Assembly: GCA_038226305.1 (NCBI GenBank)
Contig: JBBRQN010000013.1
Coordinates: 1-64,000 of the forward strand
DNA from: JASLDZ01 sp038226305
Lineage (GTDB): Bacteria > Pseudomonadota > Alphaproteobacteria > Caulobacterales > Caulobacteraceae
Direction of reading: 5' to 3'
DNA length: 64,000 nucleotides
Shown here piece after piece: positions 53,784 to 62,802 of this stretch. The position numbers and the translations under genes are program-made. Below the pieces are notes generated by a model. That model searched no databases, was not told the DNA's origin, and was given only the letters and a program-made list of their open reading frames with translations. How positions within the stretch are numbered: position 1 is the stretch's first letter; every line of letters begins with the position of its first letter.

Positions 53784-55037
53784 ATGAGCTCGCCCCTCCG
53801 CGCCCCGGCCGATCGCAAGACCCCGGCGTGGGTGTTCCTGCCCCTGCTGCTGCCCTTCGGGATCTCCGCCGGCTACGCGTCAGTCACCCTGTCGTTCATG
53901 CTGAAAGGAGCCGGGATGGCTCCGGCCATGATCGCGGCACTGGTGGCGTTCTCGGTGTGGCCGCAGACCTGGAAGGTGTTCTGGGCGCCCCTGGTGGACA
54001 CGACCTTCGGCCCCCGGCGCTGGCATGTGGTCGGATCGCTGGGCACGGGCCTCGCCATCCTGGCCCTCAGCGTCGTGCCCGCGAGTGCCAAGACGGCCGC
54101 GCTCCTCACCGTGCTGATCGTGGTGTCGAGCCTGGCCTCCACCCTCGTCAGCATGTCGGCAGAGGTGTTCATGGCGCACGACGTGGAGGACGAGCGCAAG
54201 GGCGACGTTTCCGGCTGGTCGCAGGCGGGCAACCTGGGCGGGGCCGGTCTGGGCGGCGGGCTCGGCCTCTGGCTCGCCCAGCACGCCCCGCAGCCCTGGA
54301 TGGGCGGCGCGGTGCTGGCGCTCATGTGCTGCGCCTGTTCTCTGGCGCTGCTGCTGGTGCACGCCGCGCCGCGCCCACGCACCCGGCCCCGGATCGTCGA
54401 GGGACTGCGAGACGTGCTGGCCGATCTGTGGGCGGTCGCCCGCTCCCGCGCGGGGCTGCTCGTGCTGGTGCTGATGCTGCTGCCCATCGGATCGGGTGGG
54501 GCGCAGGCCCTGTGGGCGGCCATCGCCGGGGACTGGCGGGCCGACGGCGACACCGTGGCGCTGGTGAACGGCGTGCTTTCCGGCCTCGCGAGCCTTGTAG
54601 GGGCGGTGCTGGCGGGCTGGCTGTGCGACCGGCTGGACCGGCGCACCGCCTACTGCGCCTTCGGGCTGATGCTGGGCGCGGTGGCCGTGGCGATGGCGAT
54701 CGGCCCCCGCACGCGCGAGGTGTTCATCGCCGCGACCCTTGGCTACGCCTTCGTGCTGGGGGCCTGCTACGCGGGCTACTCCGCCGCGGTGCTGGAGGCG
54801 ATCGGCAAGGGGGCGGCGGCCACCAAGTTCAACCTCCTGGCCTCGGTGTCGAACATCCCCATCGCCCTGATGACCACCTGGGACGGCCAGTTCCACGACC
54901 GCTTCGGCGCCGGCGGCATGCTGTTCGCCGAGGGAGGGATCGCGCTTGCGGCCGTCGCCTTCTTCGCCCTGTTCGCCGAGGCCACGCGCAACCGCTCGCA
55001 GCCCCGCAGGTGGTCGCTGCGCCCCCGCACGACCTGA
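53784..55037 (+). CDS. MFS transporter
   Basis: A 417-residue membrane protein with about 12 hydrophobic helices and the MFS cytosolic loop with basic residues (AGWLCDRLDRRTAYC between helices). It looks related to the AmpG-like branch, but substrate cannot be told. Start ATG 53784. The 145 bp before it hold no further gene. Confidence 0.85.
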   Translation: MSSPLRAPADRKTPAWVFLPLLLPFGISAGYASVTLSFMLKGAGMAPAMIAALVAFSVWPQTWKVFWAPLVDTTFGPRRWHVVGSLGTGLAILALSVVPASAKTAALLTVLIVVSSLASTLVSMSAEVFMAHDVEDERKGDVSGWSQAGNLGGAGLGGGLGLWLAQHAPQPWMGGAVLALMCCACSLALLLVHAAPRPRTRPRIVEGLRDVLADLWAVARSRAGLLVLVLMLLPIGSGGAQALWAAIAGDWRADGDTVALVNGVLSGLASLVGAVLAGWLCDRLDRRTAYCAFGLMLGAVAVAMAIGPRTREVFIAATLGYAFVLGACYAGYSAAVLEAIGKGAAATKFNLLASVSNIPIALMTTWDGQFHDRFGAGGMLFAEGGIALAAVAFFALFAEATRNRSQPRRWSLRPRTT

Positions 55038-55157
55038 GGCCCCCCAAGCCGAGTTGACGTAAGGTCACCACTTCGGTTGTGCGGGTGCGGCATGTGCTGT
55101 TAATTCGGGCAAGAAAATGCGCCGGAGACACGGTGCGTCACCCATAGGGAGCCATTC

Positions 55158-56231
55158 ATGCCTCGCCCCGCCCCCCGTTTCTCCAGGCTCGTGCTGGGAA
55201 CCGCTCTGTTCGCCGCGGTCTGCACGATCCCGCTTCAGCTGCAGGCGGCGACCCCGCATGCCGGCGCCATGAAGCCCCTGCGCACCGCCTATGGCGCGCC
55301 CGACCTTTCCGGCAACTGGACCAACGTCTCCATGACGCCGGAGATGCGCCCGGGCTCGGCCAAGGCCGCCGTCTACACCCCGGAAGAGGTGAAGAAGATC
55401 GAGAGCGCCGCCGCCAAGGAAGAGACCGAGGCCAACGAGAACTCCGACCCCAACGCCGGCGCCCCCACCGTGGGCGGCGACAAGCCCAAGGAGGGCACGC
55501 GCCCCGAGTTCGTGGCGGCGGGCGGCGGCGTCGGCGGCTACGACCGTGGCTGGCTCGACCCCGGCAACCACGTGATGCGCGTGCGCGGCGAGCCCCGCAC
55601 CTCCATCCTCACCACGCCCGACGGACGCGTGCCCAAGCCCAAGGCCGGCGTGAAATCAGCCGGCGGCTTCGGTGGCGGCCTTGGCTCCTTCGAGAACCCG
55701 GAGAACCGTTCGCTGGGTGAGCGCTGCATCATCGGCTTCGGCCGCAACGCCGGCCCGCCGATGCTGGCCAACGGCTTCTACAACAACAACTATGCCATCG
55801 TTCAGACCAAGGACGAGGTCGATATCGTCATCGAGATGGTCCACGACGTGCGCAAGATCCACATCGGCGGCACGCACCGCACCGACGGCTCCCGGCCCTA
55901 CATGGGCGACTCCATCGGCCGCTGGGACGGGAGCACCCTCGTCGTCGAGACGACCAACATCCCCAAGGGCCAGGCCTATTACGGCAGCTGGGAGAACCTG
56001 AAGGTGACCGAGCGCTTCACCCGCCTGTCGCCCGACAGGCTGGCCTACGCCTACACCGTGGAAGACCCCAGCCGCTGGGAACAGCCCTGGGGCGGCGAGT
56101 ACGAGTTCGCGCCCCTCAAGGGCCAGATCTACGAATACGCCTGCCACGAAGGCAACTACGCCCTCCCCGGCATCCTAGCCGGCGCCCGCGCCGAAGAAGC
56201 CAAGAAGGGCGCCCCGCAGAAGGGCAGCTGA
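55158..56231 (+). CDS. secreted protein of unknown function
   Basis: A 357-residue exported protein with a signal peptide (about 1-30, RLVLGTALFAAVCTIPLQLQ). Recognisable blocks are APDLSGNWTNVSMTPEM, GERCIIGFGRNAGPPML and the end EYACHEGNYALPGILAGARA, which recall a large uncharacterised family frequent in Caulobacterales and Acidobacteria. No catalytic motif is seen. Start is ATG 55158 after GGGAG. Confidence 0.75.
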   Translation: MPRPAPRFSRLVLGTALFAAVCTIPLQLQAATPHAGAMKPLRTAYGAPDLSGNWTNVSMTPEMRPGSAKAAVYTPEEVKKIESAAAKEETEANENSDPNAGAPTVGGDKPKEGTRPEFVAAGGGVGGYDRGWLDPGNHVMRVRGEPRTSILTTPDGRVPKPKAGVKSAGGFGGGLGSFENPENRSLGERCIIGFGRNAGPPMLANGFYNNNYAIVQTKDEVDIVIEMVHDVRKIHIGGTHRTDGSRPYMGDSIGRWDGSTLVVETTNIPKGQAYYGSWENLKVTERFTRLSPDRLAYAYTVEDPSRWEQPWGGEYEFAPLKGQIYEYACHEGNYALPGILAGARAEEAKKGAPQKGS

Positions 56232-56249
56232 CCCGCGGCGGGAGCGGGG

Positions 56250-57842
56250 TCAGCCCCGCTCCTTGGCCCGCAGGAACCCAACCTTGGGGTAGCGTTCGGC
56301 CACGTAGCCGGTTTCCCAGCTGGTCTTGGCGAGGAAGACGGGGGCCTGGTCGATGTCTCGCGCCATGGCGCCCCGGTGCTTGCCCATGAAGTCTTCGAGG
56401 TCGGCCGCGTCGCCCTTGATCCAGCGGGCCTCGGCGAAGGGGCTGGGCTCGAAGAAGACTTCGAGGTTGAACTCGGTGGCCAGACGGTCGGCCATCACCT
56501 CGAACTGCAGAGGCCCCACAGCGCCCACGATGAAGTCGGCCCCGATCTCCGGGCGGAACAGCTGCGTCACCCCCTCTTCGGCCAGCCCTTCGAGGGCGCG
56601 GGAGAGGTGCTTGGCCTTGAGGGGATCCTTCACCCGCACCCGCTGCAGAATCTCGGGCGCGAAGTTGGGCAGGCCCTGATAGCGCACGAGGCCTGACTCG
56701 CTGAGGCTGTCGCCCACCCGCAAGACGCCGTGGTTGGGGATGCCGATCACGTCGCCCGGAAAGGCCTCGTCGGCCAGCTCCCGGTCGCTGGCCAGGAACA
56801 GGATCGGGTTGTGGACCGACATCTGGCGCCCGGTGTTCTGCACCTTCAGCTTCATGCCGCGTTTGAACTCGCCCGAGCACAGCTTCACGAAGGCGATGCG
56901 GTCGCGGTGGTTCGGGTCCATGTTCGCCTGGATCTTGAAGACGAACCCGGTCACCTCCGCATCCCCCGGGGCGATCTCGATTTCTGCGCCCGACCGCGCG
57001 GCCTCCACCGGCTGGGGCGGCGGGGCGAAGGCGGAGAGGCAGGCCAGAAGCTGATCCACCCCGAACCCGCGCAGGGCCGAGCCGAACAGAACCGGTGTGA
57101 GATGCCCCTCGCGAAACGCCTGCAGATCGAACGGCTTGGCGGCCTCGCGCACCAGCTCTGCGGCTTCCTCCACCTCGGCGGCCTCGCCCTCCTGGAACAG
57201 CGCCGCGGTGGAGTTGGCGCGCCACGCCACCGGGGCCCGCTCCTCCTCCGACCCGTCGCGGGAGTAGGGCACGAACATTTCCGAGCGCAGATCCATCATC
57301 CCCCGGAAGCGATTGCCGGAGCCCGCCGGCCAGTAGAGCGGCGCGGGGTCGAGCGCGAGCTTGGCGGCGATCTCGTCGATCAAGGCGAACGGGTCCAGCG
57401 CCTCGCGGTCCATCTTGTTGATGAACGTCACGATGGGGATGTCGCGCAGGCGGCACACCTCGAACAGCTTCAGGGTCTGCGGCTCGATGCCCTTGGCGGC
57501 GTCCAGAACCATCACCGCGGCGTCGGCGGCGGTGAGGGTGCGGTAGGTGTCTTCCGAGAAGTCCTCGTGGCCCGGCGTGTCGAGGAGGTTGAAGTAGAGT
57601 CCCTCGTGCTCGAACGTCATCACGCTAGCGGAAACCGAGATGCCCCGCTCTCGCTCGATTTTCATCCAGTCCGACCGGGTGCGGCGGTTCTCGCCCCGCG
57701 CCCGCACCGCCCCCGCCTGCCGGATCGCCCCGCCCCGCAGGAGCAGGTTCTCCGTCAGCGTCGTCTTGCCGGCGTCCGGATGCGAGATGATCGCGAACGT
57801 GCGCCGCCGCGCGGCTTCGACGGCCAGGGTTTCAGATGACAT
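56250..57842 (-). CDS. prfC: peptide chain release factor 3
   Basis: GTPase that recycles RF1/RF2 after termination. The 530-residue protein has G1 SHPDAGKTTLTENLL, the switch II LLDTPGHEDFSEDTYR, G4 FINKMDREA and the RF3 C-terminal domains (GAVGPLQFEVMADRLATEFN). Start ATG 57840-57842 lies just 16 bases after the CCA end of tRNA-Ala on the same strand, with no strong ribosome site in that gap, so the mRNA is probably released from a tRNA-mRNA precursor. Confidence 0.96.
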   Translation of the reverse strand: MSSETLAVEAARRRTFAIISHPDAGKTTLTENLLLRGGAIRQAGAVRARGENRRTRSDWMKIERERGISVSASVMTFEHEGLYFNLLDTPGHEDFSEDTYRTLTAADAAVMVLDAAKGIEPQTLKLFEVCRLRDIPIVTFINKMDREALDPFALIDEIAAKLALDPAPLYWPAGSGNRFRGMMDLRSEMFVPYSRDGSEEERAPVAWRANSTAALFQEGEAAEVEEAAELVREAAKPFDLQAFREGHLTPVLFGSALRGFGVDQLLACLSAFAPPPQPVEAARSGAEIEIAPGDAEVTGFVFKIQANMDPNHRDRIAFVKLCSGEFKRGMKLKVQNTGRQMSVHNPILFLASDRELADEAFPGDVIGIPNHGVLRVGDSLSESGLVRYQGLPNFAPEILQRVRVKDPLKAKHLSRALEGLAEEGVTQLFRPEIGADFIVGAVGPLQFEVMADRLATEFNLEVFFEPSPFAEARWIKGDAADLEDFMGKHRGAMARDIDQAPVFLAKTSWETGYVAERYPKVGFLRAKERG

Positions 57843-57858
57843 GGGCGGTGGGCGATCC

Positions 57859-57934
57859 TGGTGGAGCCGAGGGGAGTCGAACCCCTGACCTCCTCATTGC
57901 GAACGAGGCGCTCTACCAACTGAGCTACGGCCCC
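57859..57934 (-). tRNA. tRNA-Ala (anticodon CGC)
   Basis: Reverse complement forms a 76-nt cloverleaf with encoded CCA: acceptor GGGGCCG/CGGCTCC, D-stem GCTC/GAGC, anticodon stem CCTCG/TGAGG around loop TTCGCAA (CGC at 34-36), T-stem AGGGG/CCCCT with TTCGACT loop. The anticodon reads GCG (Ala). A consensus promoter lies just upstream. Confidence 0.96.
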
Positions 57935-57951
57935 CTTAGGAAGGGAGCGGC

Positions 57952-57980
57952 ACATAAGGTTTGGCGCGTCGGCCTGTCAA
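57952..57980 (-). promoter_or_regulatory. sigma-70 type promoter of tRNA-Ala(CGC)
   Basis: On the minus strand TTGACA, a 17-base spacer and TTATGT precede the tRNA 5' end by about 18 bases, giving near-consensus -35 and -10 elements and a start site near 57945. It should drive tRNA-Ala and, by read-through, prfC. Confidence 0.85.
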
Positions 57981-58011
57981 GGCGACCGGGGCTGCGGCGG
58001 GGGAGATACGG

Positions 58012-59031
58012 ATGGCGGAGTCGGGGGGGGCCGCTGCTCAGGTAGCGGGTGCGCAGGCAACAGGCGCGCTGGTTACCGGTTCCAGCGGCTTCATCGGCAC
58101 GCGCTTGGTGCGGCGGCTGGTGGCGGAGGGCCGCCGGGTGGTGGCGCTCGACATCCTGGCGCCGCGCGAGACCCTGCTGGGGGTCGACTATCGCCGCATC
58201 GACGTGGCCGAGCCCCTCGACCCGGCGCTGGGGGCGGGCGTGGGCGAAATCTACAATCTGGCGGCGGTGCATCGCACGCCCGGGCACCCGCCCGAGGAAT
58301 ACTATCGCACCAACGTCCTGGGCGCCCTGAACGTGACGCGCCTTGCGGAGGATGCGGGCGTGGGGGCGATCCTCTTCACGAGCTCGATCTCGGTCTACGG
58401 CCCGCAGGAGAGCTTCGTCACCGAGGCGTCGCCGCTCCTGCCCGTGTCGGACTACGGCCGCTCCAAGCGCATGGCCGAGGTGATCCACAGCCAGTGGCGC
58501 GAGCGCGACCCGTCGCGCAGGCTGGTGACGGTGCGGCCCGGCGTGGTGTTCGGACCCGGCGAGCGGGGCAACTACACCTTCCTGGCCCGGGCGCTGAAGC
58601 GGCGGATGTTCGTCTTTCCGGGGCGAACCGACGCCATCAAGAGCGGCGGCTATGTGGACGAGCTGCTCGACACCTTCGCCTTTACCCTGGGCCATGCCCG
58701 CGATGGGGCCGAGCCGGAGATCCGCTACAACTTCGCCTTCCCCACCCCCTCCACCACGCAGGACATCGTGGAGACCTTCGGAACGGTGGCGGGGCTGCCG
58801 GGGGCGCTCGGCACGGCTCCCCTGCCGCTGCTGCTCGCCGCGGCCACGGTGTTCGAGGGGGCGGCGAAGGTGGGTGTGAAGACGCCGATCCATCGGGAGC
58901 GGGTGCGCAAGCTCGTGAACTCCACCGCCGTCACGCCCCGCTGGCTGCTCGACAACGGCTATGTCTTCAGCAGCGACCTCGCCTCGTCGCTTGAGAGCTG
59001 GAAGGTCGAGACGGACGGGGCGTTCACCTGA
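58012..59031 (+). CDS. NAD-dependent epimerase/dehydratase (extended SDR)
   Basis: A 339-residue extended short-chain dehydrogenase: Rossmann TGSSGFIGTRLVRR (GxxGxxG), IYNLAAVHRTPG, the catalytic Ser in LFTSSISVYG and YxxxK in DYGRSK. Such enzymes act on nucleotide sugars or steroid-like substrates; here the closeness to a sugar transferase and VanZ-like gene suggests envelope polysaccharide, an inference. Start ATG 58012 with GGGGGAGA upstream. Confidence 0.9.
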   Translation: MAESGGAAAQVAGAQATGALVTGSSGFIGTRLVRRLVAEGRRVVALDILAPRETLLGVDYRRIDVAEPLDPALGAGVGEIYNLAAVHRTPGHPPEEYYRTNVLGALNVTRLAEDAGVGAILFTSSISVYGPQESFVTEASPLLPVSDYGRSKRMAEVIHSQWRERDPSRRLVTVRPGVVFGPGERGNYTFLARALKRRMFVFPGRTDAIKSGGYVDELLDTFAFTLGHARDGAEPEIRYNFAFPTPSTTQDIVETFGTVAGLPGALGTAPLPLLLAAATVFEGAAKVGVKTPIHRERVRKLVNSTAVTPRWLLDNGYVFSSDLASSLESWKVETDGAFT

Positions 59032-59232
59032 GGCTTCCACGGCGGGGGGGCGGCGTTCACCTGCCGTTAGCCGCGTTGGCGCACCCGGCCTTAAGCGCGC
59101 ACGAGCTAGGTGTGGGGCGTCCGCAAGGAGCCTCATCGTCCGTTGAGCGATCCCGTCCGCCACCCGCAGCCCGCGCCTCGCTTGCTTCGCGCCTCGGCGC
59201 GTCGGCAGCGTTCGCCCGCGAAGCACCGCGGC

Positions 59233-59367
59233 ATGGGCGCGACCGTCCTGCCCGACCCGCAGGTGGAGCCCTGGCCGGCCGCCGCCCGCCTGGCGCTGGT
59301 GTTCACGAGCTGCGGCCTGTTCTGGACCGTCGTGGGCACAGCCGTCGTGCACGCCTTCGCCCGCTGA
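59233..59367 (+). CDS. possible small membrane protein
   Basis: A 44-residue frame (MGATVLPDPQVEPWPAAARL, then a hydrophobic helix LALVFTSCGLFWTVVGTAVV). The single TM helix and polar N-terminus make it plausible, but there is no family support. The surrounding 59032-59467 contains no other gene I can support. Confidence 0.4.
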   Translation: MGATVLPDPQVEPWPAAARLALVFTSCGLFWTVVGTAVVHAFAR

Positions 59368-59467
59368 GAGTTGAGGCGGCGCGGCCAACGCCGCTCTTGC
59401 CAAGCTTTCCCGCGCCGGGCCAAGTCGCCCCGGCCCCTGAGGCGGCCGCGCCGAGACCCGTCCGCCC

Positions 59468-59938
59468 ATGTCGACCGACCCCGTTCCAGGCCCGCCTGAG
59501 ATGACCGCCCCGGCACCGCGCAAGCGCTCGCCCGACTGGTTTCCGGCCGACTTCTCGCCTGCGAGCTATCCCAACACCGGCCCCATCGCGGTGGCCACGC
59601 GGGTGGTGTTCCTGGCGGCGGGGCTGACGGTGCTGGTGGCGGCGCTGGGTCCGCATCAGTTCAAGCCGCGGCTGGTGGGCCACTATCACCTGCAGCGCTT
59701 CGCCGCCTGGTACCTGTTGAGCGGGATGGCGGCGGCGGCGTTCCCTAGGCTGCGGCTGCGGTGGATGGCCCTGGCGCTGATCGTCTTCGCCCTGGGGGCC
59801 GAGTTCACCCGCGCCCTGCCCCGGCCGTTCACGTCAGGCTTCAAGGACAACGTCTACGCCGACATCGGCGGCATCTATGCCCTGATGTTCCCGCTGATCC
59901 TGGCGCGCTGGCGTGAGGCGGTGAAGCCGCGCCCCTGA
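59468..59938 (+). CDS. VanZ-like membrane protein
   Basis: A 156-residue protein with about four TM helices and the VanZ-type end (GAEFTRALPRPFTSGFKDNV, then YADIGGIYALM, a D-x-x-x-N/A-x-x-G pattern). VanZ-like proteins are often linked to exopolysaccharide loci. It converges with the sugar transferase gene, 11 bp apart. Start ATG 59468 is the first of two nearby. Confidence 0.75.
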   Translation: MSTDPVPGPPEMTAPAPRKRSPDWFPADFSPASYPNTGPIAVATRVVFLAAGLTVLVAALGPHQFKPRLVGHYHLQRFAAWYLLSGMAAAAFPRLRLRWMALALIVFALGAEFTRALPRPFTSGFKDNVYADIGGIYALMFPLILARWREAVKPRP

Positions 59939-59949
59939 AGGCTTAGGCC

Positions 59950-60633
59950 TCAGTAAGACCCGCGGGACAGGACCACCGCCGGGATGGTGGCCATCAGGAT
60001 CTTGCAGTCGAGCGCGACCGACTTGTTGCGGGCGTAGGCCACATCCAGCGCCACGCGGCGGCGATAGCTCGTGTTGTTGCGGCCGCTCACCTGCCACAGA
60101 CCGGTGATGCCGGGGCGAACGCTCTGGTAGGCGGCCATGCGGCGGCCATAGCGCACGCGCTCGGCATCCACGATCGGGCGGGGGCCGACGAGGCTCATGT
60201 CGCCCCTCAGCACGTTGAACAGCTGCGGCAGCTCATCCAGGCTCGTCTTGCGCAGGAACCCGCCGAGGGGGGTGATGCGCGGGTCGTTCTTCAGCTTGTG
60301 ATCGGCGGCCCATTCGGCGCGGGCCGTGGCGTCGGTGGCAAGGAGGTCGCGCAGTCGTGCATCCGCGTCGGGGAACATGCTGCGGAACTTGAGGCACTGG
60401 AAATGCAGGCCGCCCCGGCCGATCCGGCGATGCCCGAACACGATCGGGCCGTCGCCCTGCACCCACATCAACGCCACGATGGTGAGGAGCAGGGGGGCCG
60501 TGAACAGGAGCACGAGGCTGGCGAGGGCGATGTCGATCCCGCGACCGGCGTCGAAGCCCACGGCTGGGAGCGCCACGTCTGCGCGGTGCGGGACGAAGGC
60601 GCGCGCGTCCAAGGCCCTTTCGTGCACCGTCAT
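59950..60633 (-). CDS. polyprenyl-phosphate sugar-phosphate transferase
   Basis: A 227-residue membrane enzyme of the bacterial sugar transferase family (PssY/HfsE/WbaP type), which moves a hexose-1-phosphate from UDP-sugar to undecaprenyl phosphate as the first step of polysaccharide or holdfast synthesis. A TM helix lies at 33-56; the conserved catalytic stretch includes LKFRSMFPDA, KTSLDELPQLFNVLRGDMS and LVGPRPIVDAERVRYG. It lacks the long N-terminal TM domain of WbaP, as PssY-like proteins do. Start is ATG 60631-60633, two codons after a TTG. A CtrA-like box lies upstream. Confidence 0.9.
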   Translation of the reverse strand: MTVHERALDARAFVPHRADVALPAVGFDAGRGIDIALASLVLLFTAPLLLTIVALMWVQGDGPIVFGHRRIGRGGLHFQCLKFRSMFPDADARLRDLLATDATARAEWAADHKLKNDPRITPLGGFLRKTSLDELPQLFNVLRGDMSLVGPRPIVDAERVRYGRRMAAYQSVRPGITGLWQVSGRNNTSYRRRVALDVAYARNKSVALDCKILMATIPAVVLSRGSY

Positions 60634-60702
60634 GTCCAATCCCCCGACGAAGCGATTGGGGCCAGGCCCCGCATCGCTTCCTGTGAGCTCACTGCCAGCA
60701 CG

Positions 60703-60717
60703 TTAACACCCGCGTAA
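60703..60717 (-). promoter_or_regulatory. CtrA-like box upstream of the sugar transferase
   Basis: On the minus strand TTAC-GCGGGTG-TTAA, one mismatch from TTAA-N7-TTAA, 70 bases before the sugar transferase start. The orientation and distance suit a promoter. Cell-cycle control of holdfast or polysaccharide initiation would fit, but binding is unproven. Confidence 0.5.
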
Positions 60718-60800
60718 CCTTTGGCGGAGTCGGACCGGCGCGGCGGCTGGCCGCAGGCCCGTGTCGCCTCCAAAGTGGGCAGCAGGCTCATCCGCCAGCC

Positions 60801-61946
60801 TCAGCGCCAGCTGCTGCAGGTGGGGCCGGCACAGGGCGGAGCCATCATCAGCACCGCTGCGGGCATGCCCTGCGGGATCACCCGCGTGTTCAGCTTGCCG
60901 AGGTCGGGCATGGAAGCGCGCACGATCTCGGGCTTGGCCATCTCGGTCACCGTGTTGTCGCCCACGGCGGCGAGCTTGGTTCCCGCGGCTGCGGTCGAGG
61001 CCTGCAGGCCCCGGGCTTCCAGCTTCACTTCCGGCGCGGCCACGATCGCAAGATCGGCGGCGCGGGAAGAGGCGACGAGGATCGGCACGATGGGAACGGC
61101 CTTGGGCGTCATGGCCCCCGGGGGCACCAGCAGCATGGCCACCAGCTCAGACCCGCCGTAGGGCGCCACCAGCCGACCGTCGGGACCGGGCCAGCGGTAG
61201 AACAGGTGCTGGCCGACCATCACCAGCTTGGTCATCGTCGGCATCCAGTAAGGCACCACATACTGCGCATGATAGTGCGTCGCCTGCCCCACGGCCGGGG
61301 CGACGAAGCCGTTCAGAGCCTTCTCGGCCACATCCTTGGCGCGCTTCCACGCCACGGGATCGGCCACGCGGTTGCGGGCTCCGTCGCAGGTGAAGGAGAA
61401 CTGGCAGCCGGTGGGCAGGTCGGACCCTTGGAACACCACGCCGCACACGGTCTTGGGGAAGATCGGATGGCGAAGGCGGTTCAGCACCACCTGGGCCACG
61501 GCCTGGGCGCCCGGCAGGGGCTCTTGGCCGGCTTCGTAATAGACGGCCTCGGTTAGGCACTGCACGGCCTGGGCGCGCTCGGCCGGATCGGTGACGACCA
61601 GCTTGAAGGGGGCGGCGGCGGGGTTCGGCCCGGTCCAGAACGGCATGGCCGCGTTCACCTGGCCGGCGGCTTCGGGCGACATCTGGCGGAACAGGAGGGC
61701 GGGAGGCTGGCTCGGATCACCGCTGACCGGATCGATCGCGGGCGTCAGCGGTCCCGACGTGGGACCGGCGGCCGCGGTTGCCGTCGGCGCGTCCGTGGCG
61801 GTGCGGCCGTGCAGCATCTGCGACAGGAGGCTGTTGGGCGACGCGGCGACCCACACGAGGTAAAGCGCCACCAGGAGCAGGCCCGCCACGCCAAGTGCGA
61901 TGTTGCGGCGGATGCTCGGGCGCAGGGCCTCGATCACGGATTCCAT
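60801..61946 (-). CDS. SleB-type cell wall hydrolase
   Basis: A 381-residue protein with one N-terminal TM helix (about 15-34), a Ala/Pro/Thr linker and a Hydrolase_2 (SleB) domain: LTEAVYYEAGQEPLPGAQAV with the catalytic Glu138, then NRLRHPIFPKTVCGVVFQG and CQFSFTCDG. SleB-like enzymes cleave peptidoglycan as lytic transglycosylases. The N-terminal anchor places it in the periplasm. A good CtrA-like box precedes it, suggesting cell-cycle timing. Confidence 0.88.
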   Translation of the reverse strand: MESVIEALRPSIRRNIALGVAGLLLVALYLVWVAASPNSLLSQMLHGRTATDAPTATAAAGPTSGPLTPAIDPVSGDPSQPPALLFRQMSPEAAGQVNAAMPFWTGPNPAAAPFKLVVTDPAERAQAVQCLTEAVYYEAGQEPLPGAQAVAQVVLNRLRHPIFPKTVCGVVFQGSDLPTGCQFSFTCDGARNRVADPVAWKRAKDVAEKALNGFVAPAVGQATHYHAQYVVPYWMPTMTKLVMVGQHLFYRWPGPDGRLVAPYGGSELVAMLLVPPGAMTPKAVPIVPILVASSRAADLAIVAAPEVKLEARGLQASTAAAGTKLAAVGDNTVTEMAKPEIVRASMPDLGKLNTRVIPQGMPAAVLMMAPPCAGPTCSSWR

Positions 61947-62281
61947 ACAGAAAGCTCTCTCGGACTGACGCGGGCAGATACTCAGCTCTTCGCACTTGCG
62001 AAAGCGGCGCCACGCGGGGTGCGACGTAATACCTCATTAACCTTTGCCGCAACACTCCCCCCGTCAATGCATCCTGCGTCGCCGGCGCGATCTCGGCGAA
62101 AATCGGAGGCTTTGGCGGTCACTCTGCCTCTATTTTAGCCTCTGGAAGCCGCTCGGATGCTTTTGCCGCCCACGGCCTAGTCGAGCCCCGCCTCGCAGGA
62201 TTTGGCATCGTCCATGACACATTTGGTCGGCCTGCCGGCTGCGAGGGCTTCGTCTGCCCGCGACCAATGCGCAACTGCCGG
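61947..62281. other. intergenic region between two minus-strand genes
   Basis: 335 bp between the SleB gene (start 61946) and the conserved hypothetical gene ending at 62282. It holds a CtrA-like box at 62026-62040, nothing resembling a coding region, and no RNA gene that I recognise. Confidence 0.6.
62026..62040 (-). promoter_or_regulatory. CtrA-like box upstream of the SleB hydrolase
   Basis: On the minus strand TTAA-TGAGGTA-TTAC, one mismatch from the CtrA consensus TTAA-N7-TTAA, 80 bases before the start. It is among the better CtrA matches in the window. Confidence 0.55.
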
Positions 62282-62578
62282 CTAGGGCGCAGGGTCGGCC
62301 GACGACAGGCGGACCAGCCGCTCTGGCTCCAGTTCCAGCGCGCGCAGGAAGGTGACGAGGAAGCCGTCGCTCGAGCCGGTGAGCCCTTTCAGAAAGCCCA
62401 TCGTCATGGACGCCGCCCCCTCCAGGGCGAAGGTGCAATCCTCAAACGCGTTGCGGGTCAGGCTCGTTTCAGCCTCGCCCCGATAGACGATGCGGCAGCC
62501 CACGAAGCGGCAGCCCTCGAAGCTGCGGCCATCCAGCTCCACGGTCTCCCCCGTGAACGTCACCTCGCTGATCGTCAT
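62282..62578 (-). CDS. conserved-looking hypothetical protein with pentapeptide-like strands
   Basis: A 98-residue protein with paired strands of Phe/Cys (SFEGCRFVGCRIVY, AFEDCTFAL), reminiscent of pentapeptide repeats, and a hydrophobic helix near the end (MTMGFLKGLTGSSDGF). The start is ATG 62576-62578 rather than an in-frame start 60 bases upstream. No function is assigned. Confidence 0.6.
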   Translation of the reverse strand: MTISEVTFTGETVELDGRSFEGCRFVGCRIVYRGEAETSLTRNAFEDCTFALEGAASMTMGFLKGLTGSSDGFLVTFLRALELEPERLVRLSSADPAP

Positions 62579-62802
62579 AGACGCCCCATCAACGCACCGG
62601 CCAGAGCCCTCGGCCGCCCGCTCGCAACCCCTGATCACACAGTATGCGGAGCGAACGACCCCGATCCAGTCTTATGATTAAGGCGCATTAGTCTTAATAC
62701 AGATAAACCCCATCAGGTCAGCATTGCTTGACCAAGTCGTCTAACCTAGATTTCAGGCCGATCGACGATGCTCTCAGCTGAAACAGCGAGAGGTTTCGTT
62801 GA

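Noticed and set aside
62668..62700. CtrA-like TTAA pairs before the BTLCP gene
   Set aside because: Spacing between the TTAA elements is not 7 and the intervening half-sites have two mismatches.
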